A stretch of 63,399 bases of DNA from Thiocapsa imhoffii (GCF_016583985.1 NZ_NRSD01000026.1:1-63399); one strand, 5' to 3'; shown: positions 41,840-51,535, counted from the first letter of the stretch. A program made the numbers and translations. The notes: generated by a model from the sequence alone, not told the origin.

Positions 41840-43081
41840 GTGAACATTTTCATGATGTTGTCGAATTCAAGCGCTAGGCACGGATTCGGTATTCTCATTT
41901 TGTACGTTCTGGTTTCGGCGAACACTGTTGTGGCAGCGCCGATGGATACTGATCAGGCCGTAACGCATCTTGCTGATCGCTTGTTTGCAAGACCGTATGG
42001 TGATATCGCTCAGGTGAAACAGGAAACTGTGTATATCGCAGTTGGTGAGCGGGAAGGCATTCTTGAGGGGAGTGAATTCGACATTGTCAGGCTCGGGGCG
42101 AAGATTCAGGTCGGGAGTGAGCTGCTGGGATATGAGGAGAAACTCATCGGAAAAGCGGTTGCCGAGCGGGTTCAGGAACGCCTTACCGTTTCTCGGATGC
42201 TGGCGAAACTTGAAGTGGCGCGTGTGGGCGACCGAGCTTATCTGCGACGTCAGCACGTGACGCGTGTAGTGATTGCACCGTTCACGATCGACGACAAAGT
42301 TTCAAGTCTCGGGTTAGGCATTCAAGAGAATCTCATCACGGCGCTTTTAAGTAAGGGCATTTCTGTTGTTGAGCGCAGTCAGTTAGAGCGGGTTCTAGAG
42401 GAACAACGACTCGGGTTGTCGGGCTTCGTCGATCTGGGGTCCGCCAAGACGCTGGGAGAATTGCTTGGAGCAGACGCAATGATCGTCGGCAGCCTTCGAG
42501 ATCTCGGGGAAACTGTCGACGTTAATGCGCGCCTTGTTGCGCTGGATAGCGGAACTGGACTGAGGGCGGCACAGGCACGAATCGCAAAGACCGCGATCGT
42601 TGCTCAGCAACTTGCACTGGGGCCTACGACTTCGGTCGGAGAGAACGGACGCGTCGTCGGTAGTAATCTCGGAAAATCGTTTGACCAAAATGGAGACCTG
42701 TTTCCAACCTTCGAAAATGATTTTGTACGCATCGAGGCTGTGTCGCTAAAAAACAAGGGCAAGCGTCCCATACTTGCATTAAGGTTTCTCAATGTCGCTG
42801 ATGACGCTTTTGGTTTTAGGCTTAGTGAGTTAGAGGGCTGTTACATTTCGAATGAGTCAGGTTCTCGTCGAGTTTGTAAGAGCTTGTCATGGGATAGCGA
42901 AAAATTTCTGGGGGATCGATTTGAATTAGTTCCGGATGTACCTCGCGCTGAGTGGATAGAGCTTGAGTCCGGGGAGGAAGTCAATGGTGCCTACGTGTTT
43001 ACAGCCAAGGCGTTGAAAATCGGGGAGCTGGGAAGGCTCGAACCGTTCTTGGTAATTATTCGGAACATTGACGTGAGATAG
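41840..43081 (+). CDS. Secreted FlgT-C/CsgG(FlgO)-like fusion, paralog 2
   Basis: A 413-residue paralog of the preceding gene. The mature parts are very similar over the first 230 residues (APMDTDQAV, VYIAVGEREGILEGSEFDIV, VVIAPFTIDDKVSSLGLGIQ) and more divergent in the C-terminal beta domain. I chose GTG 41840, which has AAGGAGG eight bases before it; a TTG at 41834 is less likely. Signal peptide FGILILYVLVSANTVVA. Two nearly identical subunits side by side suggest a hetero-oligomeric ring or a recent duplication under selection. Confidence 0.86.
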   Translation: MNIFMMLSNSSARHGFGILILYVLVSANTVVAAPMDTDQAVTHLADRLFARPYGDIAQVKQETVYIAVGEREGILEGSEFDIVRLGAKIQVGSELLGYEEKLIGKAVAERVQERLTVSRMLAKLEVARVGDRAYLRRQHVTRVVIAPFTIDDKVSSLGLGIQENLITALLSKGISVVERSQLERVLEEQRLGLSGFVDLGSAKTLGELLGADAMIVGSLRDLGETVDVNARLVALDSGTGLRAAQARIAKTAIVAQQLALGPTTSVGENGRVVGSNLGKSFDQNGDLFPTFENDFVRIEAVSLKNKGKRPILALRFLNVADDAFGFRLSELEGCYISNESGSRRVCKSLSWDSEKFLGDRFELVPDVPRAEWIELESGEEVNGAYVFTAKALKIGELGRLEPFLVIIRNIDVR

Positions 43082-43169
43082 TGCTTTTCGATCGGTCAAG
43101 TCGATCAGGCATCGGTGTATGCCGGGGCCGTAATTTTTGGCTGTTTGGACTTTTTAATTAGGTTTTAAC

Positions 43170-45425
43170 ATGAAAGCTTATACGGGATTTTTAGCATTAT
43201 CCGCACTCTGCTTGTCGCTGACGCAGCTTTTCGCATCGGAAACTGCGCCAACTCTCGACTGTCCGGGTAGCGGGGTCTGCCGTGAGGAGGGAACTGGGCT
43301 TCCGTTGCGGATACTGCCGCGACCGTTCTCGAACATCTACAAGGATAAGGCTGAGGGTGACATCGTTCAGGAGAACGTCCGGGCGTTTTACCCGCTTTAT
43401 GTGTTCGCCCGCGACGATCTGGATGCAAGCGTGCCAAACGATCCGAAGGGGTGGTATCGCGTGGGTAATTCGCCCGACTCCGAGCCGGTGGGCTGGATGC
43501 GGGCCGCGGACGTTCTGGAGTGGCGACAGGCGCTGGTCGTCTCCTACAGCCATCCTGGTGAAGGCGCCGATGCAAGAAGCCGGGTGCTGATGTTCGACAA
43601 TGAGGGGCAACTCAAGGAAATGGTGGAGGCGCAGGACCGAACAGCGCGCTTTAGCGCGGCCTACGATGAATTGGTGCAACAGCGTGTTCCGAGCGGTATT
43701 GTGAGTAAAGAGCCGGAGCGCTTTGTCGATATCACCGAGCGTTTTTACATGCTCCCGATCGTCGACTACGAGACCGTGATGATCGACGGTGACGAGGCGC
43801 GGTTTCTGCAACTGGCGGCGGCGGTGCCGGGGGAACGCAGTCAGACAGATACGCTGGACAACCCGGAGTTCAGACAGCAAGTCACTGCCACGGCTGGCGC
43901 TTTATCGGACGTTGAAGCGGTAAAGAATTTGGGTGTGGATCTGGTGTTTGTCATGGATATGACGGGATCCATGCAACCGTACCTTGACCGGACGAAAGAG
44001 GCGATCGCGGCCCTGGCCAGGCAGACCAGCGCTGCGGCTGGCACACGGATGCGATTTGGATTGGTGGGTTATCGAGATGACATCAAGACCATTCCGGAGT
44101 TGGAGTATGTGAGCAAAAACTTTACACCGACACTGGTCGCTGCGGAAGAGCTGGTTGGCATTCTCGACACCGACGCAAAGGCGGCCACCGTTGGCGCTGG
44201 CGATTATCAGGAAGAGGTTTTTGCCGGGATGAAGACCGCCTTGTCCAGCGCTTGGACCGATAGTGCTCTGCGCCTGATCGTGTTGGTGGGAGATGCCAGT
44301 TCACACCCTGTAGGACATCCACAGAACACGACTGGTCTAGATGAAAAGGCGCTCAACATCATGGCCAATGACGCCCAGGTCCATGTCATGGCACTGCATC
44401 TCATGGAGGATCGCGCAGTGAGTGATCATGCGCTTGCGAGAAAGCAGTTCGCGACTCTCTCGAAGGTTCGCGGCTCAACGGGTGAACCGGCCTTGATCGG
44501 GATCGACGTTGATGACAAGGAGGAGTTCGAGGGTGCCGTGAAGAGCGCGACCGATCGAGTGATGGCGCTGATCGAAGAGATCGAGCGCGTCGCCGAGACC
44601 TCGGCACCAGCGGCGATTGGATCAGATTCCTTCGGCGTGAACATTGAACCTGTTCCTGTCGGCCAGATTGAGGGGGGTGAATCAGGAGCTGTTTTGTCAG
44701 GCGTTTCCTTGATGGAAGAGTCTCTAATGGACGTGGTTCCGGTCCAAGAGGAGCCCGTAACGTTACAGGATCTTCAGACACCCGTCATGGTTGCGCCGGA
44801 GCCCTCGCCGGTTGTCGTCGTGCCTGTTGAACCGACACCTGCCGCCGCCCCGATGGACCCGTCGGCCAAGGCCGGAGAGACGATGCAAAAACTGATTGAC
44901 ACGGCGCTAGTGGAGTATCTAGGGAAGGGCCAGACACCACCACGGGATTTGCTCGTGTGGGCCTTCGACCGCGATCCGCTGAACCCGGCAACCCCTGCGC
45001 TGGAGGTTCGGGTCTTACTGACGAAGGCGCAGTTGAGCGACCTGGTGACCAAACTGGATCTGATATCCATGGCACTGGATAAGGCAGAACTCACCCAGAT
45101 GGCGTTCTTTGATGCGCTGTCCAGTGTGTCTGCTGGAACAGTCAAGAATCCGGAGCAGATCAAGAACGCGGACAAACTCCAGCGCGCCGGCCTTCTGGAC
45201 GCCTTTATCGAAAGCTTGCCCTATAAGAGTGAGATTCTATCGTTGAGCAACGAGATGTACGCCGCGATGACGCCATCCGAGCGGGCGGCCTTGCAGAGCG
45301 GCCTGGAGGCCAAGCTGATGCTCTATCGGGCGGTCAACGAGGACGTCGACGGTTGGGTACAGCTCAATGAGGGCGATGCTGACCTGGATAAGGTGTATCC
45401 GCTGCATCTGGATGCCTTGCCCTAG
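43170..45425 (+). CDS. Periplasmic von Willebrand factor A protein
   Basis: A 751-residue protein with a signal peptide (ALSALCLSLTQLFASE). Residues about 30-130 look SH3-like (GTGLPLRILPRPFSNIYKDK, WYRVGNSPDSEPVGWMRAAD). A vWA domain spans about 255-460 with the metal-binding site DMTGSMQPY and RFGLVGYRDD, resembling the vWA part of PpkA-type proteins. A Pro-rich linker and a helical C-terminal domain follow. vWA domains bind ligands through a metal ion and often serve in assembly of secreted complexes. It lies between the CsgG-like pair and the ABC-FtsX pair in the same direction. Confidence 0.87.
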   Translation: MKAYTGFLALSALCLSLTQLFASETAPTLDCPGSGVCREEGTGLPLRILPRPFSNIYKDKAEGDIVQENVRAFYPLYVFARDDLDASVPNDPKGWYRVGNSPDSEPVGWMRAADVLEWRQALVVSYSHPGEGADARSRVLMFDNEGQLKEMVEAQDRTARFSAAYDELVQQRVPSGIVSKEPERFVDITERFYMLPIVDYETVMIDGDEARFLQLAAAVPGERSQTDTLDNPEFRQQVTATAGALSDVEAVKNLGVDLVFVMDMTGSMQPYLDRTKEAIAALARQTSAAAGTRMRFGLVGYRDDIKTIPELEYVSKNFTPTLVAAEELVGILDTDAKAATVGAGDYQEEVFAGMKTALSSAWTDSALRLIVLVGDASSHPVGHPQNTTGLDEKALNIMANDAQVHVMALHLMEDRAVSDHALARKQFATLSKVRGSTGEPALIGIDVDDKEEFEGAVKSATDRVMALIEEIERVAETSAPAAIGSDSFGVNIEPVPVGQIEGGESGAVLSGVSLMEESLMDVVPVQEEPVTLQDLQTPVMVAPEPSPVVVVPVEPTPAAAPMDPSAKAGETMQKLIDTALVEYLGKGQTPPRDLLVWAFDRDPLNPATPALEVRVLLTKAQLSDLVTKLDLISMALDKAELTQMAFFDALSSVSAGTVKNPEQIKNADKLQRAGLLDAFIESLPYKSEILSLSNEMYAAMTPSERAALQSGLEAKLMLYRAVNEDVDGWVQLNEGDADLDKVYPLHLDALP

Positions 45426-45456
45426 GCGAACGATCTTTTACACGGAGCGCCCGGGC

Positions 45457-46383
45457 ATGAGTGACCGACACGAACACCCCAATTGCCTCAGTCCCGATAG
45501 GGCCGGGTCCACTGTGACTGGGTGTTCCGGCGGAATTGCTGCGTCGGCTCAAGACGTCGGCATCATTCATGAGCCGGCGTCGATAGGATCATCGTCGATG
45601 TCGGCCGTGGAACCGGAAGATTGCGGTGACGGAGAGGCGGCCCGGGCGCACAGGATTCTATCGGTCAGCAACCTGACGAAAACCCGTCAGCAGGGAGGTA
45701 TCAGCTTTGAGCTGAAAGTCCCCGCATTGAGCTTGCGGGCCGGGGAGTTGATCGCAGTGGTGGGGGAGAGCGGGTGCGGAAAAAGTACGCTGCTTGATTT
45801 GCTCGCCCTGGTGTCTTGTCCGAGCAGTTGTGACGGCTTCCTCTTCCAGACGCAAGGCGGAGCGGGCGGCTCGGACATCGCTGCGCTCTGGAAGGCGGGG
45901 CGCGAATCAACGCTCGCACGGCTGCGTCGCCAGCACCTTGGATACGTCCTACAGACCGGCGGCCTGCTGCCCTTTCTGACCGTGCGGCAAAATCTGGAGC
46001 TGCCGTTACACATTCAGGGGCTGCAGGTTGATCCGATTCGCCTAAATGAGTTGGCGAGTCGAATTGGAGTCGCGGACCTGATGGGCAAGAAGCCGCAATT
46101 TCTATCGGGCGGGCAGCGTCAGCGGGTGGCGATCCTGCGGGCCTTGGTGCACTCGCCGACCCTGGTGTTGGCGGATGAGCCGACGGCCGCGGTCGATCGG
46201 ACGCGGGCGAGGCGCATCGTCGCGGACTTCCGCTCCCTGGCGTGGGATGGCGGCTGCACGATCGTCATGGTGACCCATGATCAACCGCTGGTCGATGGTG
46301 TTGCGGATCGGCAATTTGGCTTCCGACTGGAGCAGGTCTCGGAGAACCTGACGCGCTCCATCTGTTTGGAAGGCGAAGTCTGA
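45457..46383 (+). CDS. ABC transporter ATPase (LolD/MacB-type)
   Basis: A 308-residue protein. Walker A GESGCGKS at about 104, Q-loop, signature FLSGGQRQRVAILRAL, Walker B LVLADEP and H-loop MVTHD. The first 65 residues are an unusual Ser/Gly-rich extension. The layout is that of ATPases that work with FtsX-type permeases (LolD, FtsE, MacB C-end). The stop shares one base with the permease start (TGATG). The pair should use ATP to push on periplasmic parts rather than move small molecules across the membrane. Here the partners could be the outer-membrane ring proteins. Confidence 0.9.
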   Translation: MSDRHEHPNCLSPDRAGSTVTGCSGGIAASAQDVGIIHEPASIGSSSMSAVEPEDCGDGEAARAHRILSVSNLTKTRQQGGISFELKVPALSLRAGELIAVVGESGCGKSTLLDLLALVSCPSSCDGFLFQTQGGAGGSDIAALWKAGRESTLARLRRQHLGYVLQTGGLLPFLTVRQNLELPLHIQGLQVDPIRLNELASRIGVADLMGKKPQFLSGGQRQRVAILRALVHSPTLVLADEPTAAVDRTRARRIVADFRSLAWDGGCTIVMVTHDQPLVDGVADRQFGFRLEQVSENLTRSICLEGEV

Positions 46384-48269
46384 TGGACGCTTTTAGTGTC
46401 GGGCGCCAACCCGCGCGGGCGACGGTCGTCCGTCTGGCCCTCGCCGACTTGCGGCATGAATGGGTCTTGACCCTGTGTCTGGTGCTGGCGCTCGCCGCAG
46501 TGATCTCGCCGCTGTTGATCCTCATGGGGCTTAAGCATGGAACGGTGGAGACACTGCGCTGCAGTCTGCTGGAGGATCCCACCTACCGGGAGCTTCGACC
46601 TGCAGAAACCCATACCTATGATCCGAACTGGTTCAGCGCATGGCGGACGCGCCCCGAGGTGGCTTTTCTCATCCCCACGATTCTACCGGCGTCTTCCATC
46701 ATTGGCGCGGCACGGCCGGATACGCTCGCGACTCAGTTTCTGGATCTCATTCCGACTGGCCCTGGGGATCCGCTGCTCTTGGGGAACGGCGCGCTCATCC
46801 CCGGCACGGACGAGGTGGTGCTAACACAGGCTGCGGCGGAATGGCTCGGAGTCCAAGTCGGGGATCACCTGGAACTGCGCGCGACGCGCAGTCGTGCCGG
46901 GCAGTCGGAGCAGGGCACAACCCGTGCAATCGTTCGTTCCGTGCTCAGCACACGCGCCAGCTCGCTCGCCCGGGTCTATGCCCCCTTGGACCTTGTGCTG
47001 GATGTCGAGAGTTATAAGGAAGGAATGGCCGTGCCGGGTCGAGGCTGGACGGGCGGAAGCCCAACACCCTATGCCAGTTATGACGGGCTTTTCGTGCTGG
47101 CGCCCGAAGCCCTGACGCCGGTACAGCAGGCGGCACTTGCCATCAACACCGGATTGACCCGAAGCACGGAATTGGCGACGGCCGTCTTTCGGGCCAAAAC
47201 CGGTCTCATCGTCCCGGAGACGAGTCAGCTCTACGAGCTGGGTGTGTCTTCTGGCTCGGTTCAGATGTCGAGCGTCCGTGCAGTAAAGGACAAGCTACGC
47301 GGCACTGGGGCCATCGTCATTCCCTATGTTTCCGCAGATGTCCTGTGCGTCGAGGCGGGCGAGAGCACAGGCGAGCATCCCCGTGTAATTGGTCTGTCGC
47401 TTTCGCTTGAGGATTCGCAGCGGCTCGGGTTGGTTGATCTGCCCTGGGGGAGCTTGCGTGCCGATCTGGAGGACGCTGTCCGGCTGCAGCAGATACTCGT
47501 TCCCCCCGGCTCGATCACGCGTGGTGTCGATTTAGAAGCAGTCTTCGAATCAGGCGATGCTGCCGCGCGCTTTCCGCTCACTGTTGCCGGCATTGGCCCA
47601 CAAGGTGTGCTGCTGGTGCCAGCGGAGTTATTGGGGATTCTGCGGACCGGGGTGGATCGCCCTGTGATCTACGACTCGTCCAGCGGGCGTTTCCTTTTGG
47701 GCCGAACGGGATTCCAGGGCTTCAGGATGTATGCCCGGACAATCGACGACGTGGCCGGTCTGGAAAAGGCTTTGCGGGATGAAGGAATCGAGGTGGTCTC
47801 CCAGGCACAGGCTGTAGAGCGCATCCGCATCCTGGATCGAGGGCTCACACGGGTGTTTTTGCTGGTGGCCGTGGTCGGAATCACCGGTGGTGTTGCGGCG
47901 CTGATCGCCAGCCTGTATGCGGCTGTGCAGCGTAAGCGACGTGAGCTTGGGGTGATGCGCCTTCTCGGGCTTGCGCGGCACGCGGTTTTTCGTTTTCCGA
48001 TCTATCAGGGAACGGCTGTGGCCGGTTTCAGTATCCTGCTTGCACTTGTGGTTTATTTCGCTTCGGCGGCGGTGATTAATCAGATCTTTGCCGCAGACCT
48101 TGCGGTGGCGAGCCAGTCCTGCCAGACAGAGCAGCACATCTGCGCCTTGCCTGCCTTAACACTTGTGTTCGCTTTTCAGGGAACCTTGGTCATCGCTCTG
48201 CTGAGTTCGTTGGTCGCGGCCTGGAAAACAACACGCATCGACCCTGCCGAGGCGTTGCGCGAGGAGTGA
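46383..48269 (+). CDS. FtsX-family ABC permease (MacB/LolC-type)
   Basis: A 628-residue membrane protein with one N-terminal helix (VLTLCLVLALAAVISPLLIL), a periplasmic domain of about 430 residues, and three C-terminal helices (FLLVAVVGITGGVAALIASL, GFSILLALVVYFAS, LVFAFQGTLVIALLSSLVAA). This is the 1+3 topology of MacB/LolC/FtsX permeases, including the coupling motif RRELGVMRLLG. Overlaps the ATPase gene by one base. No MacA-like adaptor is adjacent. A LolCDE-like lipoprotein-releasing or MacB-like mechanotransmission role is suggested by the family. Confidence 0.9.
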   Translation: MDAFSVGRQPARATVVRLALADLRHEWVLTLCLVLALAAVISPLLILMGLKHGTVETLRCSLLEDPTYRELRPAETHTYDPNWFSAWRTRPEVAFLIPTILPASSIIGAARPDTLATQFLDLIPTGPGDPLLLGNGALIPGTDEVVLTQAAAEWLGVQVGDHLELRATRSRAGQSEQGTTRAIVRSVLSTRASSLARVYAPLDLVLDVESYKEGMAVPGRGWTGGSPTPYASYDGLFVLAPEALTPVQQAALAINTGLTRSTELATAVFRAKTGLIVPETSQLYELGVSSGSVQMSSVRAVKDKLRGTGAIVIPYVSADVLCVEAGESTGEHPRVIGLSLSLEDSQRLGLVDLPWGSLRADLEDAVRLQQILVPPGSITRGVDLEAVFESGDAAARFPLTVAGIGPQGVLLVPAELLGILRTGVDRPVIYDSSSGRFLLGRTGFQGFRMYARTIDDVAGLEKALRDEGIEVVSQAQAVERIRILDRGLTRVFLLVAVVGITGGVAALIASLYAAVQRKRRELGVMRLLGLARHAVFRFPIYQGTAVAGFSILLALVVYFASAAVINQIFAADLAVASQSCQTEQHICALPALTLVFAFQGTLVIALLSSLVAAWKTTRIDPAEALREE

Positions 48270-48275
48270 AACAGC

Positions 48276-50063
48276 ATGTCTGAAGTGTCCATAGGGGTAC
48301 GGACCAGTTTGAATGTTCGGCCGCGCAGTGATGTGTATGGCCGCGAGCGCAGTGCGCTCAATCCAACGGTCTTCATCCTTAAAAAGTGTTCAATGCTCAG
48401 GCGTCGCGGTGGTCTGCTCATGGCGTTGGCAATGGCTGCCTGCTTTGCCATGCAGATCAGCGTGGCTGAGCCATCGAGCCAGTCCTCATCAGCATCCAAC
48501 GCCGCCAGCGACGATCTGGTCCTGCCAATGCCCAAATCCGCATCGATGGCATTTCGACCGATTATGGTGCCTGGTCCATCGTTCTGGGGTGGCGAGGAGC
48601 GGATCGTTCAATTGGGAGATCCAGACGGCGGAATGTTCGAGGGGTTGCAGCGAGTGCAGATCAGCGGATCCTTCCCTGGAGCAGGAGGAGAAGATTGGGT
48701 CTATTATCTTGCGAAATACGAAGTCACCAAGGGGCAGTATGTAAGTCTCATGGGCCTGGAAACCTTAATCGAGGAGAGTGCGAATCCGCAAGATCGGGAG
48801 CTCGCAACACTCACGGGTGATCGGCTCCAGGCGGCCCTTTCTGAACCCGTATCGGGACTCGGTTGGCCTGCAGTCGATGCCTTCATCCACGCCTATAACC
48901 AGTGGCTCTTTGATCCAAAGCATGCGGATCGTCTCAGTGCTCTACCTCAAATCGACGGCGTGCCTGGGTATCTGCGTCTGCCGACCGAGGTCGAGTGGGA
49001 ATTCGCGGCGCGAGGCGGTGCGACGGCCCTCCGTGCAGGTACCTTCGGGGATCCTCTCCCGGTGTCGGCTGCAACGCTCAACAATTACGCCTGGCATCGC
49101 GATAATGCCAAAGCCAAGGTTCGCCCTGTCGGTCTTCGTGAGCCGAATACGCTGGGGCTTCATGACATGCATGGGAACGTACAGGAATTCGCGAGCCAGC
49201 GTTTTTTGCCCGAGATCTGGCAGGGGAAGCCGGGCGGACTGGTTGCGCGTGGAGGCAGTGTGATCACTTCGGCGAAAGAATTGCGTTCATCGACCCGTTC
49301 CGAGGTTGGGATCTATCGCTGGAACGACGATCGCAAACAGATGGAAGAGCAAAAATCACTGACCACCGGCATGCGTCTCGCCATCGGCTCCGATGTGATT
49401 GTGACTCCCGACTACTGGGAGACCCTGAAGACCAGTTACGATGCCTACAAGTCATCCATTCGCTCCAATACCCCTGTCGGTTTGACCCTAGAACATCCAG
49501 TTGCGCAAGGCGCTTCAGCCGTGGGCTTGGCTCATGCCGGCATCGATGAGTTGATGGGCAAGAACCAGGAGTTAACCTCAGAGTTAAGCCGCATTAAAAA
49601 CTATATCGAGCAAGCCGAACTAAAAATGGATCAGGCACAACAAGAAGGCGCGCGGAGTCTCGCCCAGGACGCACTGCGCAATGCGACGAATGCTGCCGGA
49701 TTCCTTTTTAGTGCGACCCAGTTGGAAGCCCGTTCTGTGGAGTTGGGCGAAATGATCAATGAGATTGGAAATCAATTCCAAGGCCAACTGAAATTGGTCA
49801 AGGACAAGGCAATGGAGAAGCGACAACATGCTGCCGAGCAGGTTGATGCCTACGCCAAGCGAGTGGCTGAGTTAGGAGAATATGGAAATACGTATGTCGA
49901 TCGGGCATTAGAGGACCTTAGCAAGCGAGATTTAGCAGAACGTGAACGGATGGCACTCGTTCTCGTAGTAACGCATGTATCACGGTATCGGGTGACGCGG
50001 CGACTCTCAACAGAGGAATGGAGGAATGATTTCGATGAACGGTTCGGCACAGTCTCTCAATGA
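48276..50063 (+). CDS. FGE-sulfatase-fold protein with coiled-coil tail
   Basis: A 595-residue protein. A 39-residue charged N-terminus precedes a signal-like helix (GLLMALAMAACFAMQISVAE). Residues about 100-370 have the formylglycine-generating-enzyme fold: YEVTKGQYVSLMG, YLRLPTEVEWEFAARGG (about 233), LGLHDMHGNVQEFASQ (about 296) and VARGGSVITSAKELRSS (about 324). The two cysteines that active FGE carries after GGS are missing, so it is probably a binding (C-type-lectin-like) module. Residues 420-560 are coiled-coil. GGAG lies nine bases before the ATG. The gene overlaps the LysM gene by 38 bases. Confidence 0.84.
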   Translation: MSEVSIGVRTSLNVRPRSDVYGRERSALNPTVFILKKCSMLRRRGGLLMALAMAACFAMQISVAEPSSQSSSASNAASDDLVLPMPKSASMAFRPIMVPGPSFWGGEERIVQLGDPDGGMFEGLQRVQISGSFPGAGGEDWVYYLAKYEVTKGQYVSLMGLETLIEESANPQDRELATLTGDRLQAALSEPVSGLGWPAVDAFIHAYNQWLFDPKHADRLSALPQIDGVPGYLRLPTEVEWEFAARGGATALRAGTFGDPLPVSAATLNNYAWHRDNAKAKVRPVGLREPNTLGLHDMHGNVQEFASQRFLPEIWQGKPGGLVARGGSVITSAKELRSSTRSEVGIYRWNDDRKQMEEQKSLTTGMRLAIGSDVIVTPDYWETLKTSYDAYKSSIRSNTPVGLTLEHPVAQGASAVGLAHAGIDELMGKNQELTSELSRIKNYIEQAELKMDQAQQEGARSLAQDALRNATNAAGFLFSATQLEARSVELGEMINEIGNQFQGQLKLVKDKAMEKRQHAAEQVDAYAKRVAELGEYGNTYVDRALEDLSKRDLAERERMALVLVVTHVSRYRVTRRLSTEEWRNDFDERFGTVSQ

Positions 50064-50943
50064 AACGGTTTCAGGTTTCGCAGTGGCCTGTAGATTCTTG
50101 CTGTTTTTTATCACCGCTGCGATGACTATCAGTTGTGTATCAAATCCGCCGCGAACAGATGTTACACACATAGTAAAGCCTGGGGAAGACTTTAAATCCA
50201 TCTCGACTCAATACACTGGGACACCTGACCATTACAAAGCGATCGCAGCGCGTAGCGGTGTGATGAAACTGAGTAGCATTAAGCCGGGCGACAGCGTTGT
50301 CATACCGGCCAACCTAGTGAATCAAGGTGCCGGAAATAGTTCCCCATCTAGAGCTAAGACGGACACTGCAAGGACCCTCGCCGAGGCTGTGGCAGTTGCC
50401 ACAGCACTGGGTGCTGGTGCTGGAGCTATCGGTTGTAAAAATAACAAATCTTCATGCGCAGCAACCGGTGCTGGTATCGGAGCGCTCACGGGCTTACTGG
50501 CTGGAACTGCAGTGGTAATGGCAAAACAAGCATTTGTAACCGATGAAGAGCGACTGAATCAGGAGATCACCCATGCCAAGGAGTATAATAAAGAATTAAA
50601 GGCTCATAATCTTCAATTAACAAACGATGTCAAAAAGCTCACTGCGGAATCAAACAGCCTTAAACAGCGGGTGCGACGCGGACAAGCTCAAGCCGACCAA
50701 CTCGCTGCGCAGAAGCAAAAGGTCTCGGGGTTGCTGGCATCGAATCAGAAACTTCTGACCGACTCCCGCACCGAATTAGGTAGACAAGAGAAGATCTATA
50801 GTGAATTCAAGTCGGGTAAGATTGCGACCAACCCAGAGACTGAGAAGCTCATGCAAGAGATTACAGTTTTGAAGACCAACATCACCAAGCTTGACGGTGA
50901 AACTAAGAAATTGGCGGCTGTCAATGACCGCTTAAGTGTTTAA
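50026..50943 (+). CDS. LysM, glycine-zipper and coiled-coil envelope protein
   Basis: A 305-residue protein: N-terminal hydrophobic helix ending in TISCVSN (imperfect lipobox), a LysM domain (THIVKPGEDFKSISTQYTGT, IKPGDSVVIPANL) that would bind peptidoglycan, and a glycine-zipper membrane hairpin (GAGAGAIGCKNN, then GAGIGALTGLLAGTAVV). A 120-residue coiled coil (QEITHAKEYNKELKAHNLQL, and so on) completes it. ATG 50035 is an alternative start with better GGAGG spacing. It could anchor the complex to the cell wall and span toward the FGE-fold and lipoprotein coiled coils. Confidence 0.8.
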   Translation: MISMNGSAQSLNETVSGFAVACRFLLFFITAAMTISCVSNPPRTDVTHIVKPGEDFKSISTQYTGTPDHYKAIAARSGVMKLSSIKPGDSVVIPANLVNQGAGNSSPSRAKTDTARTLAEAVAVATALGAGAGAIGCKNNKSSCAATGAGIGALTGLLAGTAVVMAKQAFVTDEERLNQEITHAKEYNKELKAHNLQLTNDVKKLTAESNSLKQRVRRGQAQADQLAAQKQKVSGLLASNQKLLTDSRTELGRQEKIYSEFKSGKIATNPETEKLMQEITVLKTNITKLDGETKKLAAVNDRLSV

Positions 50944-50959
50944 TGTAAGGCATCGTTAA

Positions 50960-51535
50960 GTGATTAAGACAATGTATAGATACCTGATAATTGGCATCTT
51001 GATAATCTTGTTGGCTGGTTGTTCTACAGCTCCGAATCTTGATAATGACCCCCGTAGCGGAGGATTCTTCGGCGGTCTAGCCGGGGTCACGCGTGGTGAC
51101 TACAAAGCACGTCAAGCGGAGCGAGAAAGCGCCTTGGCCAGTGTGCGCGGAGCCAACATGGGCCTTCAGCAGGACAATCAAGCCTTGGAACAAGATCGCC
51201 AACGCAAACAAGCGGAGGTCGCGCGACTTAAGCAGCAGGTCGCACAGCTTGATGACGACATTGGTTCACTCTCTGCGAAAGTTGCAGTTTTGAATCAGCA
51301 CGGTGGCAGTAGCCAGGTCACTCAACTCAAACAACGGGTCAGCGAGCTGGAACACAAGACAAGCACGCTAAAGACTCGAGCCGAAAATGCAGACACCCCT
51401 GCACTTGTCAAAGAGAAGGAACGACTGGAGAAAGAGTACAACGCCGCCTTACAAACTTACTTGGTAATGAGCGATGCTGGTGGATCTGTCGGAACAACCG
51501 CAGTATCCTCAGGCTTATCGGATTTTCCGAGATAG
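50960..51535 (+). CDS. Coiled-coil lipoprotein
   Basis: A 191-residue protein with a clear lipoprotein signal: LIIGILIILLAGC, lipobox LAGC. Residues 60-165 are a long coiled coil (DNQALEQDRQRKQAEVARLK, QVAQLDDDIGSLSAKVAVL). Ser follows the lipid-bearing Cys rather than Asp, so it is likely sorted to the outer membrane. The start is GTG 50960; ATG 50972 is an alternative. It follows the LysM/coiled-coil gene by 16 bases and ends the intact part of the cluster. Confidence 0.82.
   Translation: MIKTMYRYLIIGILIILLAGCSTAPNLDNDPRSGGFFGGLAGVTRGDYKARQAERESALASVRGANMGLQQDNQALEQDRQRKQAEVARLKQQVAQLDDDIGSLSAKVAVLNQHGGSSQVTQLKQRVSELEHKTSTLKTRAENADTPALVKEKERLEKEYNAALQTYLVMSDAGGSVGTTAVSSGLSDFPR

Noticed and set aside
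28462..43081. Curli secretion or flagellar locus
   Set aside because: CsgG/FlgO/FlgP/FlgT-like proteins are present, but no curlin, CsgE/F, rod, hook, motor or flagellin gene is in the window.
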